A stretch of DNA of 32,379 nt, taken from NCBI GenBank assembly GCA_964422465.1, contig CAYRBD010000032.1, positions 1 to 32,379 on the forward strand, given 5' to 3'. Shown piece after piece: positions 23,155 to 32,334 of this stretch (position 1 is the stretch's first letter; every line of letters starts with the position of its first letter). Origin of the DNA: FW021-bin31 sp964422465 (lineage in GTDB: Bacteria; Bacteroidota; Bacteroidia; Chitinophagales; Chitinophagaceae). Under the pieces are notes generated by a model. The model was not told the DNA's origin. It did not search any database and worked only from the letters and a program-made list of their open reading frames with translations. Position numbers and translations under genes: made by a program.

Positions 23155-24699
23155 TTATTCTTCCAGCGCCTGTATCCGGAAGCTACTGACTTCTGGTGGC
23201 GTATGTTCTTTCTTCAAGATATGAGCCATCTTTTTCACAATATTGGGATGCTGAGCAGCCACATCATGCTGTTCCTGCAAGTCTTTATCCAGGTTGAAAA
23301 GCTGGATTGTTAAATTGCCTTTTTGCATATCGGAGCGAATAGCCTTCCATTTTCCAAGGCGCACAGCCTGCTTACCGCCATAACCAGGGAATTCCCAATA
23401 TAAATAGGCGTGCTTTTCCTGTTTTTCCGGCTGGCCTGACAAAGTAGGGAGATAACTGATCCCCTGAATATGCTGAGGAGGGCGAATACCCAGCAACTGA
23501 CAAACAGTAGGCACGAAATCCCATTCAGCAGAAATCAGATCGCTTTTTGTGCCGGCTTTAATATGATCCGGCCAGGAAACAATAAAAGGTTCCCGAATAC
23601 CTCCTTCATGTACGGAACCTTTCCCCCAACCATAGCCGCTCTTAAAAGGGCCGCCACTGTTAAACCAATCCGGGTCTGAGCCGGCTTCAAAGGTAGCGCC
23701 ATTATCCCCCATAAATACAATAAGGGTATTGTCATAAATCCCCAGGTCTTTAAGTTCTTTCACAATTTTGCCCACATATTCATCCAGCAGCGTAATCATG
23801 GCTGCTCGGGTAGCATGTGGGTATCTGACCGGGAAGTAACTACCGCCGAGATAGGGTTTTTCATCCGTTCCAAATTTCCTGAGATAATAATCCACCAGGC
23901 GTTGGGGGGCCTGCAAAGAAGTATGCGGAAGCGGGCTGGCATAATACAAAAAGAAAGGATGGGATTTATTCTTTCTGATAAACCTTAAAGCCGCAGCAAT
24001 AATATGTATGGGCGCATAATCGCTCTGTTGGTATTTATCGTAGTTTTGAGGGTCATTGGAATCCAGGTCTTTCGGGAATTTTACATTCGGTCTGTTGGGT
24101 TTGTTGTTCAAAGGTACCCGAAATGTATTCTCCCATAAATGTCCCGGATAATAGGTATGGTCTTCACGCTGACAAAGAAATCCGAAAAAGTAATCGAAAC
24201 CCTGGTTGTTGGGTAAGCCGGTGGAAAAAGGGCCGCCCAGTCCCCATTTACCGGCAAGCCCGGTTACATAGCCGGCTTTTTTCAAAATTTTTGCAATGGT
24301 GATGGTAGAGTCAGGGATAGGAAGTTGTCCTTCGAGAGCGGGGTTGGTTTCTACCTTTTCATAATCCCACACATCCCCTCTTGCACCCCATTCGTCATTC
24401 CCACGAATATAAGCATGGCCGGCGTTGAGCCCGGTCATTAACGCATAGCGCGAGGGCGCACATACCGGTTCTGCATAATGTTGCGTGAATAGCATGCCTT
24501 CCGTTGCCAATTTGTCTATGTTAGGTGTTTCTATTTTCTTCTGACCGTAACAGCCCAGGTCGCCATACCCTAAATCATCGGCCAGAATGTATATAATGTT
24601 GGGTTTTGCGGGCAGATTGGAAGGCTCTTTTTGCTGTGCCGGACAAGTCTCTATAAAGAGAAAACCCATTAGGATTGTTAAGATTAAAATTCTATTCAT
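23155..24699 (-). CDS. Secreted formylglycine-dependent arylsulfatase-like sulfatase
   Basis: This 514-residue S1 sulfatase has an N-terminal signal peptide (hydrophobic run ILTILMGFLFIET, then CPAQQ). It has metal-binding Asp residues in IYILADDLGYGDLGCYG, the CxPSR motif in EPVCAPSRYALMTG with Cys80 as the formylglycine precursor, and GLAGKWGLGG, FFLYYASPLPHTSLQ, VFMGDNGATFEAG and GSVHEGGIREPFIVSWP. The arylsulfatase A-like order suggests it acts on sulfated galactose or similar, but the subfamily is not assignable by eye. Its ATG overlaps the stop of the small gene upstream (ATGA, 24696-24699), so the two are translationally coupled. It differs clearly from the sulfatase at 20312-21862, so the locus probably removes two kinds of sulfate. 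Confidence 0.93.
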   Translation of the reverse strand: MNRILILTILMGFLFIETCPAQQKEPSNLPAKPNIIYILADDLGYGDLGCYGQKKIETPNIDKLATEGMLFTQHYAEPVCAPSRYALMTGLNAGHAYIRGNDEWGARGDVWDYEKVETNPALEGQLPIPDSTITIAKILKKAGYVTGLAGKWGLGGPFSTGLPNNQGFDYFFGFLCQREDHTYYPGHLWENTFRVPLNNKPNRPNVKFPKDLDSNDPQNYDKYQQSDYAPIHIIAAALRFIRKNKSHPFFLYYASPLPHTSLQAPQRLVDYYLRKFGTDEKPYLGGSYFPVRYPHATRAAMITLLDEYVGKIVKELKDLGIYDNTLIVFMGDNGATFEAGSDPDWFNSGGPFKSGYGWGKGSVHEGGIREPFIVSWPDHIKAGTKSDLISAEWDFVPTVCQLLGIRPPQHIQGISYLPTLSGQPEKQEKHAYLYWEFPGYGGKQAVRLGKWKAIRSDMQKGNLTIQLFNLDKDLQEQHDVAAQHPNIVKKMAHILKKEHTPPEVSSFRIQALEE

Positions 24700-25076
24700 T
24701 TTTCAGCGCTACTTTTTTGTCCGGTAATTTTGATTGTTTGTTCTGCATAGCTAACGGTACCATCAAATTTTTTGCTATCAGCAAATAACAGGTGAACGGT
24801 AACTTTAGTCCCCTGTTCCCAAATGACAAATGAAACTTTCTGCTTCTCAACTTTCAGATTGCTGACTTTTTGCTTATTGCCATTCAGGTTTAAGATTCCC
24901 ACCCATTTCTGATCCTTTTTCTTAAAAGTCAGGATACCTGTCTGATATCCATAGGGCGCATCAGGGGCGTTATACTTCCATGTGCCTTCCAGCTTAGTAG
25001 TGGGAACAGCTATAAAAGCACATAAAATAAACAAGCTCATCCCTGCCAGCCATAATTTAAGATTCAGTGATTTCAC
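24696..25076 (-). CDS. Small secreted protein of unknown function, coupled to a sulfatase
   Basis: This 126-residue protein starts with a hydrophobic export signal (LKLWLAGMSLFILCAFIAVP). The mature part is beta-rich: KLEGTWKYNAPDAPYGYQTG, then ILTFKKKDQKWVGILNLNGN, KVSFVIWEQGTKVTVHLLF and KFDGTVSYAEQTIKITGQKS. The alternating pattern and the opening LEGTWKY resemble small lipocalin-like beta-barrels, a fold guess only. Its stop codon overlaps the sulfatase start by four bases (ATGA). It stands first after a 184-base gap, so it may lead a second transcript within the PUL. I do not recognise a named family and propose no function. Confidence 0.75.
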   Translation of the reverse strand: MKSLNLKLWLAGMSLFILCAFIAVPTTKLEGTWKYNAPDAPYGYQTGILTFKKKDQKWVGILNLNGNKQKVSNLKVEKQKVSFVIWEQGTKVTVHLLFADSKKFDGTVSYAEQTIKITGQKSSAEK

Positions 25077-25260
25077 TTTAATAAAAAATTTAATGGTTTA
25101 GAAATATCTCCAAAGTAATAAAAAATTTTGAATTAGATATTCACAGTCTGCTCAATAATTCAAATTCCAATCCTTTTTTGATTTGGCGGCTTTCTGTTTA
25201 AACAATAATGGGGTTCCCTCCCTAATGAAAGGAATACCGTTGGTAAAGAGCATAAGACAC

Positions 25261-26778
25261 TTATTGTAGCCTTTTATACAATCCAAATTCAGCCAAAGTA
25301 GGATTTGATCTTGAAGACTCAATTACTAATCGGACCTTTTTCGTAGTAACTGGTTTAAAGGGCAATAACCGTTTATAGCCAACAGTTGTCCCTTGTGTGG
25401 TTTTAATCCATCGCTTCCCATCCCAATAATCCAGCCTGAATTTCTCAATTCGTTGTCCTATAGCTATATCTTCCTGTAAAAGCAGAACATCAAAGGTACT
25501 TTTATCCCTCAAATCAAAAATAATAGTCGCCGTTGTATCTTGACCTCTGGTAGTCCAATAGGTTTCGTATTTCCCATCCAGTAATGCAGCGCCATTCTTT
25601 CCATTGGCAGAAGTTACTTTAGCATACTGAGCTACGTTCGTTTTAAAAGTTTCATCTATTAAAAGTCTCCATTCCATTAGATGAGCACTATCTACAGGGC
25701 TTATAAGCCCCTCTTTATTGGGAGGAACATTCATTAATAGCACACAATTTCGGCCTACAGAACCATAATAGATATCTAAAAGCTTCTGAGGAGATTTGAC
25801 AAGGCTATCTTCTGATTTATGATAAAACCAGCCGGGACGGATAGAGACATCAGCTTCTGCAGGATACCATATTAATCCTTCGGCATGTTCAATTTTATCA
25901 CGTCCCCCCAAATCTTTATCTCGCATATCTCCCAATGGTTTAAAGGTGACATCCTTTTGAGAATGGGAAGCTATATTTTTTTGCAGTTGTGCATCCACAG
26001 GAACTACGCTCCATTCAGTAGTCCGGCCATAACCCGTTTCTGTACCTACCCAACGAACATCAGGCCCCATAATGGCAATGACCGCTTTCGGCTGTAATTT
26101 CCTTATCAGGCTGTACCATGCATCAAAATCATAAACTGGCACTTTACCATTAGTACCCGTGCCATTAGCTCCATCAAACCAAACCTCATCTATTTTTCCA
26201 TAATTGGTTAGCAATTCCTGTAGTTGGTTTTCAAAATACTGATTGTACTTTTTTGAATCTCCATAAAAAGGGTAATTGCGATCCCAAGGAGAAAGATAAA
26301 TACCAAATCCCATATTATACTTTTTACAAGCCTCGGCCACCAATTTTACTACATCTCCATTCCCATTTTTCCACGGACTATTTTTTACAGAGTGCGCTGT
26401 ATATTTACTTGGCCAGAGACAAAATCCATCATGATGTTTCGCCGTTAAAATAACCTGTTTAAAGCCTGCTTTTTTTAGTATTCTGACCCATTGATCTGCA
26501 TTCAAATGCTTAGGGTTAAATAAATTAGGAGCTTCTTTCCCCGTCCCCCACTCTTTTCCGGTGAAGGTATTCATCCCAAAATGGATGAAAGCTACGAGCT
26601 CCAGTTTTTGCCAGCGTAATTGTCTGGCGGAAGGAGTAACACGGGCTGCCTTTCCAATAATGGTTGCGTAATCATCTGAAGGTAGAATAGAGACATATTG
26701 ATGTCCTTCGTAATTTTTCTGACAGATAGACATCAAAGGGATACAGGACAGGAGTAAAAAGATAAGTATGCTTCTCAT
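25261..26778 (-). CDS. GH29 alpha-L-fucosidase, secreted
   Basis: This 505-residue fucosidase is the first enzyme after SusC/SusD, 18 bases downstream of susD. It has a signal peptide (MRSILIFLLLSCIPLMSICQ). The catalytic barrel shows LVAFIHFGMNTF, ILTAKHHDGFCLWPSK (110-125), IYLSPWDRNYPFYG and DEVWFDGANG, with nucleophile Asp202. A C-terminal discoidin-like sandwich follows (about 385-503), with FDVLLLQEDIAIGQRI and AEFGLYKRLQ. It is paralogous to the gene at 14678-16162, with the same domain order but clearly diverged, and lacks that enzyme's clear lipobox. The pair may split alpha-1,2 and alpha-1,3/4 linkages or act in different compartments; the sequence does not decide. Confidence 0.93.
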   Translation of the reverse strand: MRSILIFLLLSCIPLMSICQKNYEGHQYVSILPSDDYATIIGKAARVTPSARQLRWQKLELVAFIHFGMNTFTGKEWGTGKEAPNLFNPKHLNADQWVRILKKAGFKQVILTAKHHDGFCLWPSKYTAHSVKNSPWKNGNGDVVKLVAEACKKYNMGFGIYLSPWDRNYPFYGDSKKYNQYFENQLQELLTNYGKIDEVWFDGANGTGTNGKVPVYDFDAWYSLIRKLQPKAVIAIMGPDVRWVGTETGYGRTTEWSVVPVDAQLQKNIASHSQKDVTFKPLGDMRDKDLGGRDKIEHAEGLIWYPAEADVSIRPGWFYHKSEDSLVKSPQKLLDIYYGSVGRNCVLLMNVPPNKEGLISPVDSAHLMEWRLLIDETFKTNVAQYAKVTSANGKNGAALLDGKYETYWTTRGQDTTATIIFDLRDKSTFDVLLLQEDIAIGQRIEKFRLDYWDGKRWIKTTQGTTVGYKRLLPFKPVTTKKVRLVIESSRSNPTLAEFGLYKRLQ

Positions 26779-26796
26779 AATAATGCACTTTAAGCT

Positions 26797-28617
26797 TTAC
26801 CATCCCGGATTTTGAGTTAGGTTTCCTTTACTTAGGGTCAATTGTTCGGTTGGTATCGGATAAAGATATAATTTATCATTCCACTTCCTCATAGGTATAG
26901 TATATGGAGAAATAAGTTCTTTAGTGATCCCATCCCAGTCGGTAATAGAAGAAGTATGAATTCCACTAAACACATTAGAGTTAAAAAAATCAGTATATCG
27001 TTCTTTAACCCCTTTATTTACGACAAGTCCATAAACAGTTTTTGGATTCTCAATTAGGCTACCTGCATTCCAACGTACAATATCATCCCATCTAAAGCCC
27101 TCGAAAGCTAATTCAATCCTACGTTCTCTACGTATTTCATAAATCAGGGGAGAAACATTATAACCATATCTTGGCTTGCCAGAAATAGTAATTTCATTTG
27201 GGTCTGCAGGAGGGTTCATTGTCAACCTTCCCATTTTTCCTCCAGGTAATTCAGGGCTGTCAAGACGCGCCCTTAATTCATTAATAGTCTTATCTAAATC
27301 TTCTTGTGTAATCGTCCCCAATTCTGCTTTAGCTTCTGCATAAATCAACAAAACCTCTGCATAGCGAAAAACATACATGTCAAAAGTAGTTTGATTCGCT
27401 TCATTTTGTTCCGGAATAGGGCTTCTGAATTTAGATGCCATATAACCAGTAGGCACATCACTGTTTACGGGTGTCAAATAATTAGAAGCCAAGTTCGTTC
27501 CATTTAAGTAATTAGGTAGAAATCGATTATCAATCATGTTTCTCAAACGAGGATCTCTATTCTGAAATTCAATCGTTGCTGAGTCATCTCCTTTGTACAA
27601 TGGACTCAAACTTATAGGAAGACCATCTACGCACAAGAAGGATTCTATAAAATCTTTGCTCACACCTATCCCAGACTCATTAACAGACCGTGAAATATTA
27701 TTGGTTAATACTCCTAATTTGAAAACCTTAGGTAAGACACATTCTTTATTGTCTGTTAAATCTTCCTGAATAAATTGTTTTTTATAATGAAGTGGATAAT
27801 CATGAGTGGCATAAGTTTGTGTTTTCTCATTGACTAAATCTCCCTTTCTAAAATAGTATTGGGCATCCGGTTTTACGATAGCATATCCGCCATTTTGCAT
27901 AATATTACTCGCAGTCGTGACGGCTTTCTCCAAATAAGGTTCCCAATCGCTAATGTTTCTATATTTCATCCACGTACCTTCATAAAGGCAAACTCTTGCC
28001 ATAAATTGAAGTGCTGCATATTTATTAATTCTACCGATTTCCAACTGCTCAGGAGTCCCAAGATGGTCAACTGCAATATCCAAATCTGCAAGGATGCTAT
28101 CGATAACTATTTTTCTCGATGTCCTTTTCATATATAGAAAACTCGTGTCGTTTACGTTTAAATCTTTGTTAATCCACGGGACATCCCCGAACCTTTTCAC
28201 CTTCTGAAAATACTCATAAGCTCTAAAGAAGTGAATCTCCCCTAAATATTGATCTATCTCTGACTGATCTCCAGTGACTGTCTGATAATGGGTAAGGAAG
28301 TAATTGGCATTCCTAATGTTTTCCCAATCAGCAGCACTCCACCCTCCGCCGCTTTCAGGTACCGTCGCTAATCCATACAACCATGAATCAGGGGTATTAG
28401 GAACACAATCATCACTTTGCTCATCAGAAAACTGGTTAGGGATATACAAACTCGTATAAAAATTATTACAGTAGAGTTTTAAATCGTCAGGGGTTTTCCA
28501 ATAATTAAAATCTGTTATAGCATCTTGTGGCTTTCTATTCAGAACCTTCTCACAGGAAGAGGCCAAAACAACCAATAATGCTAATTGAAGTGTTATAAAT
28601 ATATTTTTCAGTTTCAT
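26797..28617 (-). CDS. SusD/RagB family glycan-binding outer-membrane lipoprotein
   Basis: SusD-like proteins form the lid of the SusC transporter and bind glycan at the cell surface. This 606-residue product has a lipobox (VVLASSC, Cys22), and the N-terminal SusD-like region includes ITDFNYWKTPDDLKLYCNNFY, with the TPR-type helices usual for the family. The C-terminal RagB region carries MYVFRYAEVLLIYAEAKAELG, GYNVSPLIYEIRRERRIELAFEGFRWDDIVRW and the typical end YLYPIPTEQLTLSKGNLTQNPGW. Length is within the family range of 500-650. It starts six bases after the susC stop, an operon-typical spacing. Confidence 0.97.
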   Translation of the reverse strand: MKLKNIFITLQLALLVVLASSCEKVLNRKPQDAITDFNYWKTPDDLKLYCNNFYTSLYIPNQFSDEQSDDCVPNTPDSWLYGLATVPESGGGWSAADWENIRNANYFLTHYQTVTGDQSEIDQYLGEIHFFRAYEYFQKVKRFGDVPWINKDLNVNDTSFLYMKRTSRKIVIDSILADLDIAVDHLGTPEQLEIGRINKYAALQFMARVCLYEGTWMKYRNISDWEPYLEKAVTTASNIMQNGGYAIVKPDAQYYFRKGDLVNEKTQTYATHDYPLHYKKQFIQEDLTDNKECVLPKVFKLGVLTNNISRSVNESGIGVSKDFIESFLCVDGLPISLSPLYKGDDSATIEFQNRDPRLRNMIDNRFLPNYLNGTNLASNYLTPVNSDVPTGYMASKFRSPIPEQNEANQTTFDMYVFRYAEVLLIYAEAKAELGTITQEDLDKTINELRARLDSPELPGGKMGRLTMNPPADPNEITISGKPRYGYNVSPLIYEIRRERRIELAFEGFRWDDIVRWNAGSLIENPKTVYGLVVNKGVKERYTDFFNSNVFSGIHTSSITDWDGITKELISPYTIPMRKWNDKLYLYPIPTEQLTLSKGNLTQNPGW

Positions 28618-28623
28618 GTCTGA

Positions 28624-31600
28624 TTATTTTAAAGTTATATTTATTCCAAATGAATACGACTTAGTTTGAGGATATCCCATTAAACTCAAGTTTTCAGGAT
28701 CATACAGCTTAGACAATTTTGTAATGGTAAGGATATTTTGTCCTGTAAAATATAGTTGAATATCGTGTATGTGTGCATTTTGCAGCCACTGTTGGTTAAA
28801 GGTGTAACTAAGCGTAGCTTGCTTTAACCTGATATACGAAGCGTTTTGCAAATATCTATCTAAAGTTCCTCCGAGCCCTCCTCTGTTTCCATGTCCCCCA
28901 TTTATATAAGGACGAGGCAAATATCCATTTCTGTTTTCATAAGACCAATAATCCATGGTTAGTTGCATTGGTACGTCCCATTGGCTGCTGATCCCGTAAA
29001 ATCTTGACGTTGGTATAAAGTCCTCTTTTCCCACTCCTTGAAAGAAAAGACTGATATTAAAATTTTTCCAACTAAGGTCACCATTTAATCCAAACAGGTA
29101 ATGAGGCTGAGAATTACCAATTATTTCTAAATCTCCATGAGAGGACTCTGTATAATCTCCATTGGAAATTTTACCATCTCCATTGATATCCACATACTTT
29201 ACGTCTCCAGAATTCCATTTACCACTGTATAGCTGAGATTGATCAACCCATGAATTAACCTCTTTTTCCGATTGAAACAGCCCATCCGTTTTAAAGCCCC
29301 AAATTTGTCCAATCTCATAGCCATCATAATAGCTACTTAAAATTTTTGTCGGATTGTCAAACTTAGTTATATAGGCATTTGAATTTGACAGGACAAGCGA
29401 TGCACTATAGGAAATATCCTTATTTACCTGATCCCTCCAGGTTATTGAAAGGTCCCAACCTTTGGTTTTCAAATTTGCAGCATTTTCTTCTGGCACTCCA
29501 GTCCCGAGAACGGCCGGCAACGGTTGACCCTGAGTAAGCATTCCATCGGTATAACGTGTATAGTAATCATAAGATATTGCTAACCTATTTCGAAACAATT
29601 CAAAATCAGCTCCTAAATCCCATTGCTCTACTTTTTCCCAGGTAAAACTGGGGCTCACCAGCCCTCCAGGAGTTACTGATACAGGGAGAGACGTTCCGGA
29701 TCCTAGGATATAAGGAAGAGCAGTATTTATCCCGTACGCTGATATATAAGGGAAATTGCTTCCTACATCCTGATTCCCTAAGGAACCAAAAGAAGCTCTT
29801 AATTTGAATGAATTTATTATCCTGGATAAATCCTCACTTGATTTCCAAAAATTTTCATCAGAAATCCTCCATGCCCCTGAGATAGAAGGATTAAACACCC
29901 AACGATTCCCAGCCGGGAATTTAGATGATCCATCATATCTCCCGTTAAATTCCAGTATATATTTTCCTTTATAATCATAATTAAGCCTAAAAAAGGCTCC
30001 TGAAATGGCCCAGCTAGAAATAGACTCATCTACCGTCTTTGTGCCAGTTGCCCTATTCAAAACTGGTAAATCATTATCAATTAAATCCGTTCTTTCAGCC
30101 ATAAACCCTTTCGTCTTCTTTAGTTCTTCATTATATCCCACCAAAAGTTTCAAATTATGATTTCCAAAACTTTTTGAATAATCTCCATATAGATTAAAGG
30201 CGTGATAATAGTCATTATCATTTGTTAGTTGTACAAGGTTCGGATTTGTCCATGGATAAATATTATACGACCCATCCGCATGATATTCCTTAATTAGTCT
30301 GGAAGTAAATTCATTGTTACTGGAAAATGGATTAAAGGAATAGTCAATATTTATATTTAAGTTCTCAATAGGTTTGACAACTGCTGCCCCAGTTACCCAT
30401 AAATCATTTTTTTTCGTTTGGTTATGTCCTCCTTCAGCTCCAACAGCAAAGGGGTTTGTAAAACTTCCCTGGCCGGCAAAATGGCCGTCAGGATGTCTAA
30501 CCGGCATTAAAGGTCTCAAATCATTTTTAAGTTCTCCACTTGTAGCTGTGATACCTGAATTACCCCCTGCGCCTCCTGAAGGATGATTTTCAAAAGTATA
30601 TGTATAACGTACTTTCCCGGAAACATTCAACCATTTAGTTATATCGGAATTTACATTTAGGTTAATATTATGGCGCTGATAATAGTCATTATAGGCAGCA
30701 AGGAATCCAGTCTGCCTTGAGTTTCCATAAGACAAATAATAAGAAGTAGATTCTGAACCACCACTTAAGGAAATATTATTCTGTTGTAAATATCCTTTTT
30801 TATACAAAACATCAGACCAATCTGTATTTCCAACATATTCGTATTTCCCGTTTATATCAATTGAAGGATCATAAAGAACCGGAAGATTATCTTTAGGATC
30901 ATTAAAATACGCCTCAACCCCTTTACGAATGCGATCTGAAAAATAAGGCCCATTTCCCGCATTTATGCTGGCCGAATCCATATAATTAATGTAAGTAAGA
31001 GAATTTACGTACTTAGGATGTCTGGTTAAATCATTTATAGAATAGGAACTACTCACATTAATAGTAGGGGATTGGTTCTTTTTCCCTGATTTAGTAGTAA
31101 TTAAAATAACTCCGTAGGCCGCTCTGGCTCCATAAATAGCAGCAGATGAAGCGTCTTTTAGTACGGTGACACTTGCTACATCGTTAGGGTTTATAAGGTT
31201 TGGATCTTCCACAACTCCATCTACCAGAACGAGTGGACTTCCTCCATTTATAGAAGTAAAACCTCTGATATTAAAACTAGACCCTTGGCCAGGAGCGTTT
31301 CCAGAGGTAACTTCAAGGTTAGGGACAACGCCTTGTAACCCAGCTCCAAGGTTAGCGATAGGTCGATTTTTCAACTTGTCTCCACTTACTTGAGATATTG
31401 CACCGGTTAAATCCTTTTTCCTCTCTGTCCCATACCCCACTACCACTACCTCATTCAACCCGGTAGCAGCAGAAGACAAAACCACATCAATTGTTTCCCT
31501 ACCATCAATAGCTACTTCCTTATTCTGATACCCTACATAAGAAAATATCAGCGTACCCTGCTCAGAAGCAGCAATTTGGTAATGTCCCTCAACATTGGTT

Positions 31601-31839
31601 ACGGTACCTTTAGTAGTCCCTTTTACCTGTACAGAAACCCCTATAAGTGAATTACCCAGGGAATCCTTCACCGTACCAGATACCTGTATATCCGCAAAAG
31701 CACCCTTCAGTTCCGATAAGGAACCTGATGGATTGAAGCCCTCTGTGGCTAAGGCTTTGCTAAATAGCATCAACTGAAAAACCCCTACCAATAAAACACA
31801 CGGTAATATCAGGGAAGGGCAAAGTAACTTTCTATTCAT
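28624..31839 (-). CDS. SusC/RagA family TonB-dependent outer-membrane transporter
   Basis: This 1071-residue barrel imports oligosaccharides across the outer membrane using TonB energy. After the export signal comes a carboxypeptidase-regulatory-like domain (about 52-122: VSGTVKDSLGNSLIGVSVQV ...). A TonB box region, GLNEVVVVGYGTERKKDLTG (127-146), follows, then the plug with GFTSINGGSPLVLVDGV and DVASVTVLKDASSAAIYGAR, then a long beta-barrel. There is no N-terminal STN/secretin domain, so it is not built to signal directly to an anti-sigma factor. The last residue is Lys after GINITL rather than an aromatic. It heads the PUL, with susD six bases downstream. Confidence 0.97.
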   Translation of the reverse strand: MNRKLLCPSLILPCVLLVGVFQLMLFSKALATEGFNPSGSLSELKGAFADIQVSGTVKDSLGNSLIGVSVQVKGTTKGTVTNVEGHYQIAASEQGTLIFSYVGYQNKEVAIDGRETIDVVLSSAATGLNEVVVVGYGTERKKDLTGAISQVSGDKLKNRPIANLGAGLQGVVPNLEVTSGNAPGQGSSFNIRGFTSINGGSPLVLVDGVVEDPNLINPNDVASVTVLKDASSAAIYGARAAYGVILITTKSGKKNQSPTINVSSSYSINDLTRHPKYVNSLTYINYMDSASINAGNGPYFSDRIRKGVEAYFNDPKDNLPVLYDPSIDINGKYEYVGNTDWSDVLYKKGYLQQNNISLSGGSESTSYYLSYGNSRQTGFLAAYNDYYQRHNINLNVNSDITKWLNVSGKVRYTYTFENHPSGGAGGNSGITATSGELKNDLRPLMPVRHPDGHFAGQGSFTNPFAVGAEGGHNQTKKNDLWVTGAAVVKPIENLNINIDYSFNPFSSNNEFTSRLIKEYHADGSYNIYPWTNPNLVQLTNDNDYYHAFNLYGDYSKSFGNHNLKLLVGYNEELKKTKGFMAERTDLIDNDLPVLNRATGTKTVDESISSWAISGAFFRLNYDYKGKYILEFNGRYDGSSKFPAGNRWVFNPSISGAWRISDENFWKSSEDLSRIINSFKLRASFGSLGNQDVGSNFPYISAYGINTALPYILGSGTSLPVSVTPGGLVSPSFTWEKVEQWDLGADFELFRNRLAISYDYYTRYTDGMLTQGQPLPAVLGTGVPEENAANLKTKGWDLSITWRDQVNKDISYSASLVLSNSNAYITKFDNPTKILSSYYDGYEIGQIWGFKTDGLFQSEKEVNSWVDQSQLYSGKWNSGDVKYVDINGDGKISNGDYTESSHGDLEIIGNSQPHYLFGLNGDLSWKNFNISLFFQGVGKEDFIPTSRFYGISSQWDVPMQLTMDYWSYENRNGYLPRPYINGGHGNRGGLGGTLDRYLQNASYIRLKQATLSYTFNQQWLQNAHIHDIQLYFTGQNILTITKLSKLYDPENLSLMGYPQTKSYSFGINITLK

Positions 31840-31873
31840 AGGAATAAATTTTTAATTTGAAGTTTTCCAAAAA

Positions 31874-31881
31874 CAAATGTA
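31874..31881 (-). promoter_or_regulatory. Candidate -7 box for the susC operon
   Basis: The minus strand reads TACATTTG, an exact TAnnTTTG match, 34 bases before the susC ATG. A TTTG (31905-31908, minus strand) lies 23 bases further upstream, at the outer end of the accepted -33 spacing. This is the best promoter candidate for the PUL. Confidence 0.5.
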
Positions 31882-32334
31882 TGACATTATATTGAGTTAG
31901 TAAGCAAAATTTTTGAATTATCCATTAAAAACTTGCTTTTGGATCTTTCATAGTTTCAGGCAGTAAATGTTAAGTACTTACGACCCTTAATAGTCACCTC
32001 CCAAAGTCTTGTACAGCGGGCAAAGATGAAACATCTAACGAATAAACAAGCTATACGTTGCAAGGCAAATGTATTTTACTGAAATAAAAGTTGAACCTCT
32101 GACAGAGTCCAGAAATAGCGTGAGTAAATTCTGCCATCAGAGAAGATAAAAAACCTTGTGCTGTACTTCAGAACGATGTAATCGTTCAATTTTGATAATC
32201 CGGAATACCCCGGAATAAAATGGAGGGATATTCCGGGTTTTGGTATGTGCTCACCGCTCCGGTGCTGCAAAGCAGTACAACATCGGCTTTGATACAGGCG
32301 TTGTTGATTAAATACTATTGACCTATCCCTTAAC
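31882..32334. other. Intergenic region upstream of susC with two hairpins, no supported gene
   Basis: About 450 bases upstream of the susC promoter box hold no gene I can support. Two perfect short inverted repeats stand out: GAACGAT/ATCGTTC around a three-base loop (32171-32187), and CCCGGAATA/TATTCCGGG around an 11-base loop (32209-32237) followed by TTTT on the plus strand. The second may end a transcript or serve as a regulator-binding site. No hybrid two-component, AraC-type or ECF sigma gene, which often sit beside susC, is present here. Confidence 0.5.
32209..32241 (+). terminator. Inverted repeat with T-run upstream of susC
   Basis: A nine-base perfect stem (CCCGGAATA 32209-32217, TATTCCGGG 32229-32237) is followed by TTTT at 32238-32241, so it is terminator-like on the plus strand. 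No plus-strand gene precedes it, so it may instead work in RNA from the minus-strand gene at the window edge, or be a protein-binding palindrome. Confidence 0.3.
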
